Made by a program: the position numbers and the translations under genes. From positions 2,464 to 66,463 of the forward strand of contig PKYI01000053.1 of NCBI GenBank assembly GCA_003133645.1: 64,000 bases of DNA, in the 5' to 3' direction. Position 1 is the first letter of the stretch, and the number at the start of each line of letters is the position of its first letter. Shown in pieces: positions 16,480-27,690 of this stretch. The notes below the pieces were generated by a model that saw only the letters and a list, made by a program, of their open reading frames with translations, did no database searches and was not told where the DNA came from. This DNA is from Acidobacteriota bacterium. Its GTDB lineage: Bacteria > Acidobacteriota > Thermoanaerobaculia > Thermoanaerobaculales > Thermoanaerobaculaceae.

Positions 16480-16507
16480 AGTATACAACGAAATATTTGT
16501 TTGTCAA
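16480..16507 (-). promoter_or_regulatory. sigma-70 promoter of the RRM gene
   Basis: Minus strand: -35 TTGACA (16502-16507), 16-bp AT-rich spacer, -10 TATACT (16480-16485). Transcription would start near 16473 and leave a 5' leader of about 134 nt before ATG 16339. The AT-rich block stands out in a ~70% GC background. Confidence 0.8.
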
Positions 16508-16616
16508 CACTTTACATTCGGGCGCCGATGTCCCGTCGCGAAACCGTCGACGCCAGCGTACTCTTTCCATTGGTCGATCTGCGGGACAAGCCCGGATCGC
16601 AGTCCGCCTGGAGCCC

Positions 16617-18446
16617 TCAGATGCCGCCGGCGGGGCGGAACGCCGTGTCGTAGAGGTGGCGGGCCCAGCCGCGACGGCCGAACTCGCGGCCCTTGCCACC
16701 CTTGTCGCCGCCGAGCATCCACTCGCGCACCGGTACCGAGAAGCCGGTCTTGCCGCGGGTGTAGACGGCCGGAGGGAGGCCGCCGGCGGGGCTCCTGGCG
16801 AGGAACAGCTTGCGGTTGCCGCGGGCGTGCACGAGCAAAGGCGCGACCGCGCGCAGCAGGTGGTGCTCGACGAGCGGCACCCGGACCTCGAGCGAGTGCG
16901 CCATGCTTGCCCAGTCGATGTCGCGCAGCAACTGGTCCCGCATGTAGATGCACGACTCGAGGGAAACCATGCGTAGGAACGGCTGGCGCGGGTCGGGGGT
17001 CAGCGCCTTGCCAATCAGCCCGATCATGTCGAGGCGCTCGAGGCCCGCCCGCGCCGCCTCGGCGCCCATCAGCTCCGGCAGGTCCCACGGCATGAAGACG
17101 GCGCGCTTGAGGAAGTAAGCGCCGGCGTAGCTGCCGCCGTACTTGAGGATCGCGCCGTGCTTCTGACTGATGTGCGTGCTCCGCTTCGGCGTCAGCGCGA
17201 GGTACGCGCGGTGCAGCGCCTCGGGGAGCAGCGGCAGCTTCGACGGCACCCGCGCCAGCTTCACCATCATCGGCACCTTGCGGTAGGTGCCGTAGCCGCC
17301 GAGCAGTTCGTCGCCGCCGGTGCCCGAGAGCGCCACCTTCAAGCCGCAGCGGGCCGCCGCAAGGCTCACGAAGTACGAGTTCACCGCGTCCGTCGTGGGC
17401 TGGTCCATCGCCTCGATGACGCGCGGAAACTCGGCGACGAAGTCGGCCTTGGAGATCATCACCGTGCTGTGGTCCGTGCCGTAGTGGCGGGCGACCTCCT
17501 CGGCGAGCGGCGCCTCGTCGCGCCGGCTGCCCTGGTACTCCGAAAACGTGAGGGTGACGGTCTTGAGGTCGGTCGCCCCGGCCTCGCGGGCGAGCGCCAC
17601 CGTCGAGGTCGAGTCGCGCCCGGAGGAGAGGAACATCCCCACCCTGACGTCGGCCACGAGGTGGTAGCGGACCGACTCGAGGAAGGCGAGGCGGAAGCGT
17701 TCCTGCAACTCCGCCTCGGGCAGCGGCGGCGCGTGTTCGGCCGCATCCGCGAGGATCGCGGGCACCGAGGCGAACGCCTCCGGCTCGCTCACCCCCCGCT
17801 CTCCCACCCAGACGAACGAGCCGGCCGGGAGCGCTCGCACGCCCTCGTAGAGGGTGAACGGTTCCGGGACGGCGCCGCGCAGGAAAAACCCCGCCACGCC
17901 CGCCGGGTCCTGCCGCCGCGCCACCCGCCCGCCCGCGAGCAGCGCCTTGACCTGGGAGGCGACGCGCACGACGCCGCCGCCGGCGGCGATGTACAGCGGC
18001 TTGACGCCGTACAGGTCGCGGGCGAGCAGCATGCGCCGGTTGCGCCGATCCCAGAGCGCGAACGCGAACATCCCACGCAGCTCGGCCAGCATCGCCGTGC
18101 CCCTGGCCCGGTACAGCTCGAGCAGCACCTCGGTGTCGGACGCGGTGGCGAAGCGGCGTCCCTCGGCCTCCAGCTCGGCCCGCAGCTCGCGGAAGTTGTA
18201 GATCTCGCCGTTGAACGCGATCGCGTAGTTGCCGCCGTCCGCCACCATCGGCTGCGCCGCGGCGTCGGAGAGGTCGATGATCGAGAGCCGCCGGTGCGCA
18301 AGGCCGACGCGGCCGTCGGGGGAGAACCACTCGCCGCTGCCGTCCGGCCCGCGCCGCCGCATCGCGTCGCGGACGGCGCGCAGCTCCGCGCGGTCCACCT
18401 CCCCCGCACGCGGGTCGTAAGCGAAGATCCCGGCAATTCCGCACAT
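16617..18446 (-). CDS. asnB: asparagine synthase (glutamine-hydrolysing) AsnB-type
   Basis: 609 aa from ATG 18446. This start is fixed because the nucleophile must be Cys2 (MCGIAGIF); a purine-rich site AGGGGAG precedes it. The N-terminal class II glutaminase domain (1-~210) has RGPDGSGEW and FNGEIYN. The C-terminal ATP-pyrophosphatase domain has its PP-loop at 274-279 (SSGRDS) instead of the usual SGGxDS. It also has 'SGTGGDELLGGY'. It makes asparagine from aspartate, or amidates another carboxylate, using glutamine and ATP. The PP-loop change and the long C-terminus leave room for a specialised amidotransferase. Confidence 0.85.
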   Translation of the reverse strand: MCGIAGIFAYDPRAGEVDRAELRAVRDAMRRRGPDGSGEWFSPDGRVGLAHRRLSIIDLSDAAAQPMVADGGNYAIAFNGEIYNFRELRAELEAEGRRFATASDTEVLLELYRARGTAMLAELRGMFAFALWDRRNRRMLLARDLYGVKPLYIAAGGGVVRVASQVKALLAGGRVARRQDPAGVAGFFLRGAVPEPFTLYEGVRALPAGSFVWVGERGVSEPEAFASVPAILADAAEHAPPLPEAELQERFRLAFLESVRYHLVADVRVGMFLSSGRDSTSTVALAREAGATDLKTVTLTFSEYQGSRRDEAPLAEEVARHYGTDHSTVMISKADFVAEFPRVIEAMDQPTTDAVNSYFVSLAAARCGLKVALSGTGGDELLGGYGTYRKVPMMVKLARVPSKLPLLPEALHRAYLALTPKRSTHISQKHGAILKYGGSYAGAYFLKRAVFMPWDLPELMGAEAARAGLERLDMIGLIGKALTPDPRQPFLRMVSLESCIYMRDQLLRDIDWASMAHSLEVRVPLVEHHLLRAVAPLLVHARGNRKLFLARSPAGGLPPAVYTRGKTGFSVPVREWMLGGDKGGKGREFGRRGWARHLYDTAFRPAGGI

Positions 18447-18570
18447 CGGCCACGCTCCCCTTGCAACCGAAGGTTGGCGGTACGCTGTCCCCCGTGCTGC
18501 CGTCACTCGAATGCGGGCAAAACGGTAGCACCATCGCCCGATGCGGCCAAGGCGCCGACGCGCCCGGCGG

Positions 18571-18894
18571 TCACCGTTGCAACTTGCCCGTTGCCTCCCG
18601 CAGCGCCGCGGTGATCATCTCCCACAAGGGCATCCCCGATGCCCCGTACAGCCTTCACGTGAAGCCGTAGTCGGTGCGCTCCCGCATCGCGGGATCGATG
18701 TCGAGGCCCTGGACCAGCACCGTCGGACTGCCGTGCAACCGGTACCTGTGGGCCTGGTCCACGGTTGTGACGTGGGCCATTTCGAGCCGGATCGGCAGGG
18801 CGAGTTCGGCCGCCACCTGCTCCACCAGAGCCCTGGTCGGCGGCGTGTGCTCGCACCCGTCGGTGTACGCGATGGTGACTTCGATAGGCGACAT
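18571..18894 (-). CDS. thioredoxin-fold protein with in-frame UGA (candidate selenoprotein)
   Basis: From ATG 18894 the frame encodes 79 residues (MSPIEVTIAYTDGCEHTPP... GSPTVLVQGLDIDP...RTDYGFT), reaches TGA at 18655-18657, and continues in frame with RLYGASGMPLWEMITAALREATGKLQR to a second TGA at 18571. The family I recall for this thioredoxin-like fold ends '..YGFxCRxY...G.P...I.AALR', so the TGA stands where a conserved Cys is expected and homology continues beyond it. A hairpin fitting the bacterial SECIS rules follows (18627-18645). Reading TGA as selenocysteine gives 107 aa with Sec80. A plain nonsense mutation is the alternative. Cys14 in the first loop is the other redox residue. Confidence 0.6.
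18627..18645 (-). promoter_or_regulatory. SECIS-like hairpin after in-frame UGA
   Basis: On the transcript, GGGCAUC (18644-18638), loop GGG (18637-18635) and GAUGCCC (18634-18628) form a perfect 7-bp stem, extended by one G-U pair. The apical loop lies 18-20 nt after the UGA and has G in its first positions. As I recall the bacterial SECIS rules, loop distance is about 16-37 nt with a G among the first two loop bases. Function is inferred. Confidence 0.5.
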
Positions 18895-19069
18895 CTGGCC
18901 TTTCTCCACTCTGCACAATCCCCATATTATTATCGCTCATGCCGCCCGCATCCATTTGATTTGGCGCCCGGCGTAGACCGGCGCGAGTGGCCCGACCCCG
19001 CGTCTTCTGCGACAATTCGGCCCAGGCGGGCTTCGATCAGGTCGAGAGCGCACCGCCGAAAGGGGTCCC

Positions 19070-19819
19070 ATGCGCATGAAGGATCGGGTGGTTCTGGTGA
19101 CGGGCGCCAGCCGCGGCATCGGCGCGGCCACCGCGAAGCTCCTGGCTCAGGAGGGCGCCGCGGTGGCGGTCAACTATTTTCAGTCGGCCGAGGCGGCGGA
19201 GAAGGTGGTGGCGAGTATCCGCACCGCGGGTGGTACGGCCGCGGCGGTGCGCGCGGACGTCCGCGACCAGGCTCAGGTGCAGGCCATGGTGGCCGAGGCC
19301 GAGAACGCGCTCGGTCCGATCGACACGCTCGTGTCCAACGCCTCGATCGGCTTCCCCGTCGTCCCCTTCCTCGAATACCCGTGGGAGGCGTTCGAGGCCA
19401 AGCTGACCGGTGAGCTGAGAGCGGCATTCTTCTGCTGCCGCGCCGTCGTGCCGGGGATGGCGGTGCGCAAGAAGGGGTGCATCATCGCCATTAGCAGCGG
19501 CCTCTCCCGCGTCCCGGGCCCGGGGTTCTGCGCGCACAGCGCCGCCAAGTCGGGGCTCGACGGCTTCGCCAAGAGCCTGGCGCTGGAACTCGGCCCGCTC
19601 GGCATCCGCGTCAACGTCGTCGCCCCCGGCCTGACGCTCACCGACGCGACCGCCTGGCAGCCGCAGGAGGCCAAGGAGGCCGCCGCGAAGCGTACGCCGC
19701 TGCGCCGTAACGGTCAGCCCGAGGACATCGCGGCCGCCGTCCTCGCGCTCGCCTCCGACGACGCCCGCTTCATCACCGGCGCGTACCTCCCCGTGAGCGG
19801 CGGCATCCAGATGCTCTGA
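19070..19819 (+). CDS. short-chain dehydrogenase/reductase, FabG-like, with altered active site
   Basis: 249 aa, ribosome site AAAGGGG before ATG 19070 (a second ATG lies two codons on). The cofactor loop is TGASRGIG (11-18), the structural motif is SNAS near 90, and the active-site Ser is at 142-143. The expected Tyr-x3-Lys pair reads H156-S-A-A-K160, so the catalytic tyrosine is replaced by histidine. The C-terminus 'PVSGGIQML' is normal for FabG-like proteins. The fold and length (about 250) are complete. The enzyme may have unusual chemistry, be inactive, or act as a binding partner. Confidence 0.8.
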   Translation: MRMKDRVVLVTGASRGIGAATAKLLAQEGAAVAVNYFQSAEAAEKVVASIRTAGGTAAAVRADVRDQAQVQAMVAEAENALGPIDTLVSNASIGFPVVPFLEYPWEAFEAKLTGELRAAFFCCRAVVPGMAVRKKGCIIAISSGLSRVPGPGFCAHSAAKSGLDGFAKSLALELGPLGIRVNVVAPGLTLTDATAWQPQEAKEAAAKRTPLRRNGQPEDIAAAVLALASDDARFITGAYLPVSGGIQML

Positions 19820-19893
19820 CGGCCGCCGCAAGCCCGTGAACCCGGGAGCGGAACGCCAATCGCGACCCGGGGAGCCGGCGGTGGCGCCGGCGA

Positions 19894-20481
19894 CTACTCC
19901 TCGTCGTCCTCGTCGTCCTCGTCGTCCTCGATCGGCGGCAGGGCGTACAGGAGCAGGCGCCCGTCGAATGGGATTATGACGAGGCGGTCGTGCGCGTTGA
20001 TCGTGTCGTCGTCGGGCCACGCTCCGCCCTTGGGGTCGTATGAGCGGAACCCCCACGGGACCTCGATCTCGCCGGGCGCCAGCCACTCGGGGATCACCAG
20101 CGACGGGCGCTCGTCGTCCTCCTCGACCTTGCGGAACTCGATCTCGGCGAGCTTCTTCGTCTCGACGAGCGTGGCCTCCCCCGCCTCCGCGGCGGCGGCT
20201 TCCACCTGCTCGGACACGATGTCCTGCAGCGCGTCCCGCGCCGCCTCGAGGAACTCCTTCGGCCCGGAGATCTCGGCGTAGACGTCGAGGCGGTACTTGG
20301 CACCGTCCAGGCGCTCCACCGAGGCCAGCCACACCTCCACCGCCTTGGCGGGGTCGTCCTCGGGCTCGAGGGTGATGCTCTGGCCGTACAGCCGGTCCCG
20401 GGTCGTCAGCGCCGCCAGCAGCTGCTCCGCGGTGGCGGCAGGAAGCTCGATCTCCCATTCGTGTTCAAGCTTTGCGGTCAT
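19894..20481 (-). CDS. acidic protein of unknown function
   Basis: 195 aa from ATG 20481, with AAGGAG seven bases before. The chain is mixed alpha/beta in residues 1-120 and ends in a run of Asp/Glu (DDEDDEDDEE). There is no signal peptide, membrane span or catalytic motif. I do not recognise a family. Phrases such as 'YDPKGGAWPDDDTINAHDRLVIIPFDGRLLLYALPP' look like a conserved soluble domain, not a random frame. It lies just downstream of carB on the same strand (about 130 bp), so it could be transcribed with the arginine/carbamoyl-phosphate cluster. Confidence 0.6.
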   Translation of the reverse strand: MTAKLEHEWEIELPAATAEQLLAALTTRDRLYGQSITLEPEDDPAKAVEVWLASVERLDGAKYRLDVYAEISGPKEFLEAARDALQDIVSEQVEAAAAEAGEATLVETKKLAEIEFRKVEEDDERPSLVIPEWLAPGEIEVPWGFRSYDPKGGAWPDDDTINAHDRLVIIPFDGRLLLYALPPIEDDEDDEDDEE

Positions 20482-20608
20482 CGTCGGTCTCCTTGCCGCC
20501 TCGCCGCCGCGGCGCGCGCAGGGTACACGAAACCGCCGGCGCGCGAAAGCGACGGCCGCGGCGCGGGCCCGGACCGGCGAAAGCCTGCGCGCCCCGCCCG
20601 CAGGCGGA

Positions 20609-23860
<3,252 letters not shown>

Positions 23861-23878
23861 CAGGCCCCCCCCCGCATC

Positions 23879-23910
23879 GGGGACCGGGGTCCGGGGTCCG
23901 GGGTCCGGGC
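23879..23910. repeat. GGGGTCC tandem repeat between carA and carB
   Basis: About four units of the 7-bp sequence GGGGTCC (first unit variant GGGGACC). The same repeat, three units long, occurs inside carA at 24587-24610. Confidence 0.75.
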
Positions 23911-23939
23911 ACAGTGAAACAGCCAGTCATGCCACCGGC

Positions 23940-23994
23940 TAGGGGCGGGGCTTGCCCCCGCCCGCACCGGGCGGCCGCAAGGACCGCCCCTACA
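23940..23994. repeat. 55-bp palindromic intergenic repeat, copy 1
   Basis: The ends are TAGGGGCGG and CCGCCCCTACA, with two inner hairpins (GGGGCTTGCCCC-type and GGCGGCCGC-type). A close reverse-complement copy lies at 57198-57253. The structure suggests a MITE/REP-like family. Confidence 0.75.
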
Positions 23995-24029
23995 CCCTGC
24001 ACGAGGCAGGCCGCCCACGCGAGCCCACC

Positions 24030-25211
24030 TCACGCTTGCCTCCCGCAACGCGCGACGAAGCGCGCAAAGACCCCGAGGGCGTCGTGCGGCCCGGGGCCGG
24101 CCTCGGGGTGGAATTGGATCCCTTCGGCCCGCAGATCGTCCGCGCGGATCCCCTCCACCGAGCCGTCGGTGAGGTTGGTCATCGACACCCGCACGCCCGC
24201 CGGCAGCGAGGCCGGCTCGACCGCGTAGTTGTGGTTTTGCGAGGTGATCCACACCGCGCCGCTCGAGGTGTCCCGCACCGGGTGGTTGGCGCCGTGGTGC
24301 CCGAACGGGAGCTTGTACGTCGAGCCGCCGAGCGCCCGCGCCAGGAGCTGGTGGCCCAGGCAGATGCCGAGCGCCGGCAGGCGGCCCAGGAGCGCCGCCA
24401 GCGTATCCGCAACGCCAGCGACAGCGGCCGGGTCACCCGGGCCGTTGGAAACAACCACGCCCCCGGGCGACAGGGCGAGAACCGCATCGGCGCCGGTATC
24501 CGGCGGCACGACGACGACCTCCGCGCCGGCGCCGACGAGCTGCCGGAAGATCGACCTCTTGGCACCGCAGTCGATCACGACGACGCGGGGTCCGGGGTCC
24601 GGGGTCCGGGATCCGAGAAGATCGACACCGTTGGGCGATGCGGTGGGGGCGCGCCACGGGGCTTCCCGCCAGGTGAACGCCTCGGTGCACGCCACCTCGC
24701 GGGTGAGGTCGCAGCCGTCGGTCCCGCGCGCCGCTGCGACCAGCGCGGCCATCTCGTCCGGCGACGGCTCGCGCCCGCACACCAGCACGCCCGGGAGCGC
24801 ACCCTTTTCGCGCAACCGGAGCACGAGCGCGCGGGTGTCGAACCCCCACGCCACCGGCACGCCCTGCGCGTCGAGGCTGGCAAGCAGCCCTCCGGCCGAG
24901 CGCCAGTTCGACGGCACCAGCGACAGGTCGGGCACGATCAGCCCCTCGGCCCACACCCGGCCCGACTCGCGGTCGTCCTCGTTGACGCCGACGTTGCCGA
25001 CGTGGGGCGCCGTCAGGACCAGGATCTGCCCCCGGTACGACGGGTCGGTAAGCATCTCCTGGTAGCCGAACATCGAGGTGTTGAAGACGACCTCGCCCGA
25101 GGCCGTTCCGCCCCCTCCCGCCGCATACCCCGCGAGAACCGTGCCGTCGGCGAGCCCGAGCCACGCGCGCCGCGGAGAGGCGAGAAGGGCCGGGAGCAGC
25201 GACCTGTCCAT
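24030..25211 (-). CDS. carA: carbamoyl-phosphate synthase small (glutaminase) subunit
   Basis: 393 aa from ATG 25211. The N-terminal CarA domain (ADGTVLAGYAAGGGGTASGEVVFNTSMFGYQEM) is followed by a class I glutaminase: nucleophile Cys in GICLGHQLLA, catalytic His in EGIQFHPEA. It supplies ammonia to CarB. At residues ~200-209, the linker before the glutaminase domain, the reading frame contains SRTPDPGPR, encoded by a GGGGTCC repeat found also in the carA/carB gap. An upstream GTG at 25421 overlaps the argH stop (GTGA) and would add 70 Arg/Ala-rich residues. The MDRSLL start matches the family better, though its ribosome site is weak. Confidence 0.95.
   Translation of the reverse strand: MDRSLLPALLASPRRAWLGLADGTVLAGYAAGGGGTASGEVVFNTSMFGYQEMLTDPSYRGQILVLTAPHVGNVGVNEDDRESGRVWAEGLIVPDLSLVPSNWRSAGGLLASLDAQGVPVAWGFDTRALVLRLREKGALPGVLVCGREPSPDEMAALVAAARGTDGCDLTREVACTEAFTWREAPWRAPTASPNGVDLLGSRTPDPGPRVVVIDCGAKRSIFRQLVGAGAEVVVVPPDTGADAVLALSPGGVVVSNGPGDPAAVAGVADTLAALLGRLPALGICLGHQLLARALGGSTYKLPFGHHGANHPVRDTSSGAVWITSQNHNYAVEPASLPAGVRVSMTNLTDGSVEGIRADDLRAEGIQFHPEAGPGPHDALGVFARFVARCGRQA
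24587..24610. repeat. GGGGTCC tandem repeat inside carA
   Basis: Three or more GGGGTCC units, in frame, encode Pro-Asp-Pro-Gly-Pro residues in the interdomain linker of CarA. The sequence matches the intergenic array at 23879-23910. Confidence 0.75.
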
Positions 25212-25417
25212 TGAGGCGCGAGGGTAGACGATCCGGGGCCCGCCCACAATCGGCGCTCCCGGCCGCGACGCCGCCGCCGAGCCCGCCGCTGACCTCGCCC
25301 CCCTTCGACCCGAGGCGGACCGCCGCCGGCCGGCGTTCGCAGCCGTCACGACGGGGACGATGTCGCCGTAGCCCCGCCGCGCGATTCGCACCACCCGTCG
25401 CGCCCGCTCCGCCACGC

Positions 25418-26599
25418 TCACGTCTCCTGCGCCCGGCGGTACGCCTCCCGGAACGGCAGCCCCAACTCGACCACCATCCGGTACGCTCGCTCGGCCGCCC
25501 GCAGGGAGGGGTCGACCGCGCCGCGCATCCGCGCCTCGTCGAACTCGATCCCCGGGAGGGCGTGGGCCAGGAGGCGGGCGCTGGCGCTCACCGAGTCGAA
25601 CCCGCGGAAAAGCGGCTTCTTGATGAGCTGGAGATCGCGGTGGTAGCCGGAGGGCATCTTCGCGGTGACGGCCAGCAGCTCCGCCAGCGCCGCGGCCGCC
25701 TCGCCGGTGCGTCCGCGCACAAGTTCGAACAGGTCGGGGTTGCGTTTCTGCGGCAGCATCGAGGACCCCGTCGTGAGCGCAGCCGGGAGCCTCACGAAGC
25801 CGAACTCCGCGGTCGCGAACAGGCAGAGGTCGGCGGCCAGCCGGCCGAGGTCCTGCGCCAGCAGCGCGGCCTCGAACAGCGCACCAGCCTCGGCCTTGCC
25901 GCGCGAGAGCTGGACCGCGGTGACCGGTTCGTGCGCGGCGGCGAACCCCAGCGCCCGCGTCGTCAGCGAGCGGTCGAGAGCCAGCACCGGGACGCCGTAG
26001 CCGGCGGCCGAACCGAGCGGGTTGAGGTCAGCGCGGCGCCGCGCCGCCGCGAGGCCGGTCGCATCGTCGCGAAGTTCGGCGGCGAACGCCCCGGCCCAGC
26101 CGCCGAGCGTCGTCGGCATCGCCCGCTGCATGTGCGTGTAGCCCGGCATGACCAGGGCGCCCCGGCTCTGGGCGATCGCGTCGAGCGCGGCCGCCACGCC
26201 TTCCGCCTCGCCGGCGAGCGCCGCCAGCTCGCCCTTCAGCCACAACCGCAGCGCGGCCAGCACCTGGTCGTTGCGCGAGCGGCCCAGGTGGATGCGCCGG
26301 CCCGCCTCCCCCACCGCGGCCGTCAGGCGGTTCTCCAGGGCGGTGTGGCAGTCCTCCTCTTCGAGCGCAACCCGCCACTCGCCGCGCGCGTGAGCCGCGC
26401 CGATCGCCAGGAGCGCGCGCTGCACGGCCGCGTGGTCGGCCTGGCTCAGGTACCCGGCGGCACACAGCATCTCGGCGTGGGCCGCGGAGGCCCTCACGTC
26501 GTGCGCGACCAGCCGGTCGTCGAGGGCGTGGTCCTCGCCGGCGGTGAACTCGAGCACGAGCCGGTCGAGCGGTTCGTTGCGGTCCCACAGCCTCGTCAT
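25418..26599 (-). CDS. argH: argininosuccinate lyase
   Basis: 393 aa from ATG 26599, which overlaps the stop of the deacetylase gene by four bases (ATGA). The fumarase/ASL signature GSSMLPQKRNPD is intact near residue 255, with 'HLGRSRNDQV' and 'YTHMQRAMP' for substrate binding. It splits argininosuccinate into arginine and fumarate. The chain is shorter than the usual ~460 aa, lacking part of the C-terminal helical region, but all three conserved regions are present. Confidence 0.93.
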   Translation of the reverse strand: MTRLWDRNEPLDRLVLEFTAGEDHALDDRLVAHDVRASAAHAEMLCAAGYLSQADHAAVQRALLAIGAAHARGEWRVALEEEDCHTALENRLTAAVGEAGRRIHLGRSRNDQVLAALRLWLKGELAALAGEAEGVAAALDAIAQSRGALVMPGYTHMQRAMPTTLGGWAGAFAAELRDDATGLAAARRRADLNPLGSAAGYGVPVLALDRSLTTRALGFAAAHEPVTAVQLSRGKAEAGALFEAALLAQDLGRLAADLCLFATAEFGFVRLPAALTTGSSMLPQKRNPDLFELVRGRTGEAAAALAELLAVTAKMPSGYHRDLQLIKKPLFRGFDSVSASARLLAHALPGIEFDEARMRGAVDPSLRAAERAYRMVVELGLPFREAYRRAQET

Positions 26600-27690
26600 G
26601 CGGCCCTCCCCTCGCCTAGGAAGGAGCGGCACCCGAGCACCAGCCGCTCGTAGAAGCGCGCGCCCTCCAGCACTTCTTCCTCGAGCACGAACTCGTCGGG
26701 GGTGTGCGAGCGCTCGCTGCGGCCCGGCCCCACCTTGATCCCCGGGATCCCGGTGAAGAACACCAGGTCCGATAGGCCACGGGAGCCGAACGTGCCCGCC
26801 CCCGGGCGGGCCGCGAGCGCCGCCCGGACGAGCGGGTGGTCCTCCGCGATCTCGTACGGGCGCAGCCTGGCGCTCAGCACGCGCAGCTCGCCCGACGCGG
26901 CCGCCTGCAGCCGGGCCGCGATCTCGTCCGGCGCCAGGTCCGGGTTGGTGCGCACGTCGAGCACGCACGACGCCTCGGCCGGGATCATGTTGCGCGCCAT
27001 GCCGCCCCTGGCCATCGTGGGCTCGAGCGTGACCGGCCCGAGCCTGGGGTGCGCCGGGCCGAGGTCCACCGCGTCGAGGGCGACGAGGTCGCGCGCGAGC
27101 GTGCGCAAGGCGTTCGGCGCGCCGAGCGCGCGGCCGTGGGCGGCGTGGCACGCCCGCCCCGCGGCGACCAGCTCGAGCACCAGGAGTCCCTTCTGCGACG
27201 TCGCGACCTCGAGGTCGGTGGGCTCGCCCACGACCACGGCGGCCGGCCGCAGGCCGCGCCGCGCCAGCTCGGGGACGAGTCGCTCGGTTCCCTTGCCGCC
27301 GACCTCCTCCTCCGCAGCGAGCGCGAGCAGGACGCGCACTCCGAGTTCGTCGCCGCGCCCCGTCAGGCGCAGGAACGCCGCGGTCATCGCCGCCGCGGCC
27401 CCCTTCGCGTCGTTGCTCCCGAGACCGTAGACGCGGCCGCCATCGACGGCCGGCTGGTGCGGCGGCCGCGTCCACGCCGGGGACGCCGGTACCGTGTCGA
27501 GATGGGAGTTAAGGCAGACGACCGGCCCGCGGCCGGCGACGGCGAACACGCTGTTGCCGAACCGGTGGGCCCCGACGTTGCGCGCGGCGAGGAACTCCAC
27601 CACGAAGTCCGCGAGCGGCCCCTCCTCGCCCGACAGCGACGGGATCGCGACCATTTCGCGGTGGAGTGCGAGGAGTTCGGCGTCGGTCAC
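26596..27690 (-). CDS. M20-family deacetylase, probably N-acetylcitrulline deacetylase
   Basis: 364 aa. It belongs to the ArgE/DapE/LysK zinc peptidase family: metal ligands in NSHLDTVP (~61) and GSNDAKG (~92), the catalytic Glu pair in AAEEEVGG (~127) and a further ligand in VGEPTD. Overlaps of four bases with both argB and argH show tight coupling. Because the neighbouring carbamoyltransferase is of the N-acetylornithine type, the substrate is most likely N-acetyl-L-citrulline, as in Xanthomonas ArgE'. N-acetylornithine or an acyl-lysine cannot be excluded. Confidence 0.85.
   Translation of the reverse strand: MTDAELLALHREMVAIPSLSGEEGPLADFVVEFLAARNVGAHRFGNSVFAVAGRGPVVCLNSHLDTVPASPAWTRPPHQPAVDGGRVYGLGSNDAKGAAAAMTAAFLRLTGRGDELGVRVLLALAAEEEVGGKGTERLVPELARRGLRPAAVVVGEPTDLEVATSQKGLLVLELVAAGRACHAAHGRALGAPNALRTLARDLVALDAVDLGPAHPRLGPVTLEPTMARGGMARNMIPAEASCVLDVRTNPDLAPDEIAARLQAAASGELRVLSARLRPYEIAEDHPLVRAALAARPGAGTFGSRGLSDLVFFTGIPGIKVGPGRSERSHTPDEFVLEEEVLEGARFYERLVLGCRSFLGEGRAA

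Noticed and set aside
24800-24900. CRISPR array
   Set aside because: Short-period GC repeats occur in several gaps, but there are no 25-40-bp repeats with unique spacers anywhere in the window, and no cas genes.
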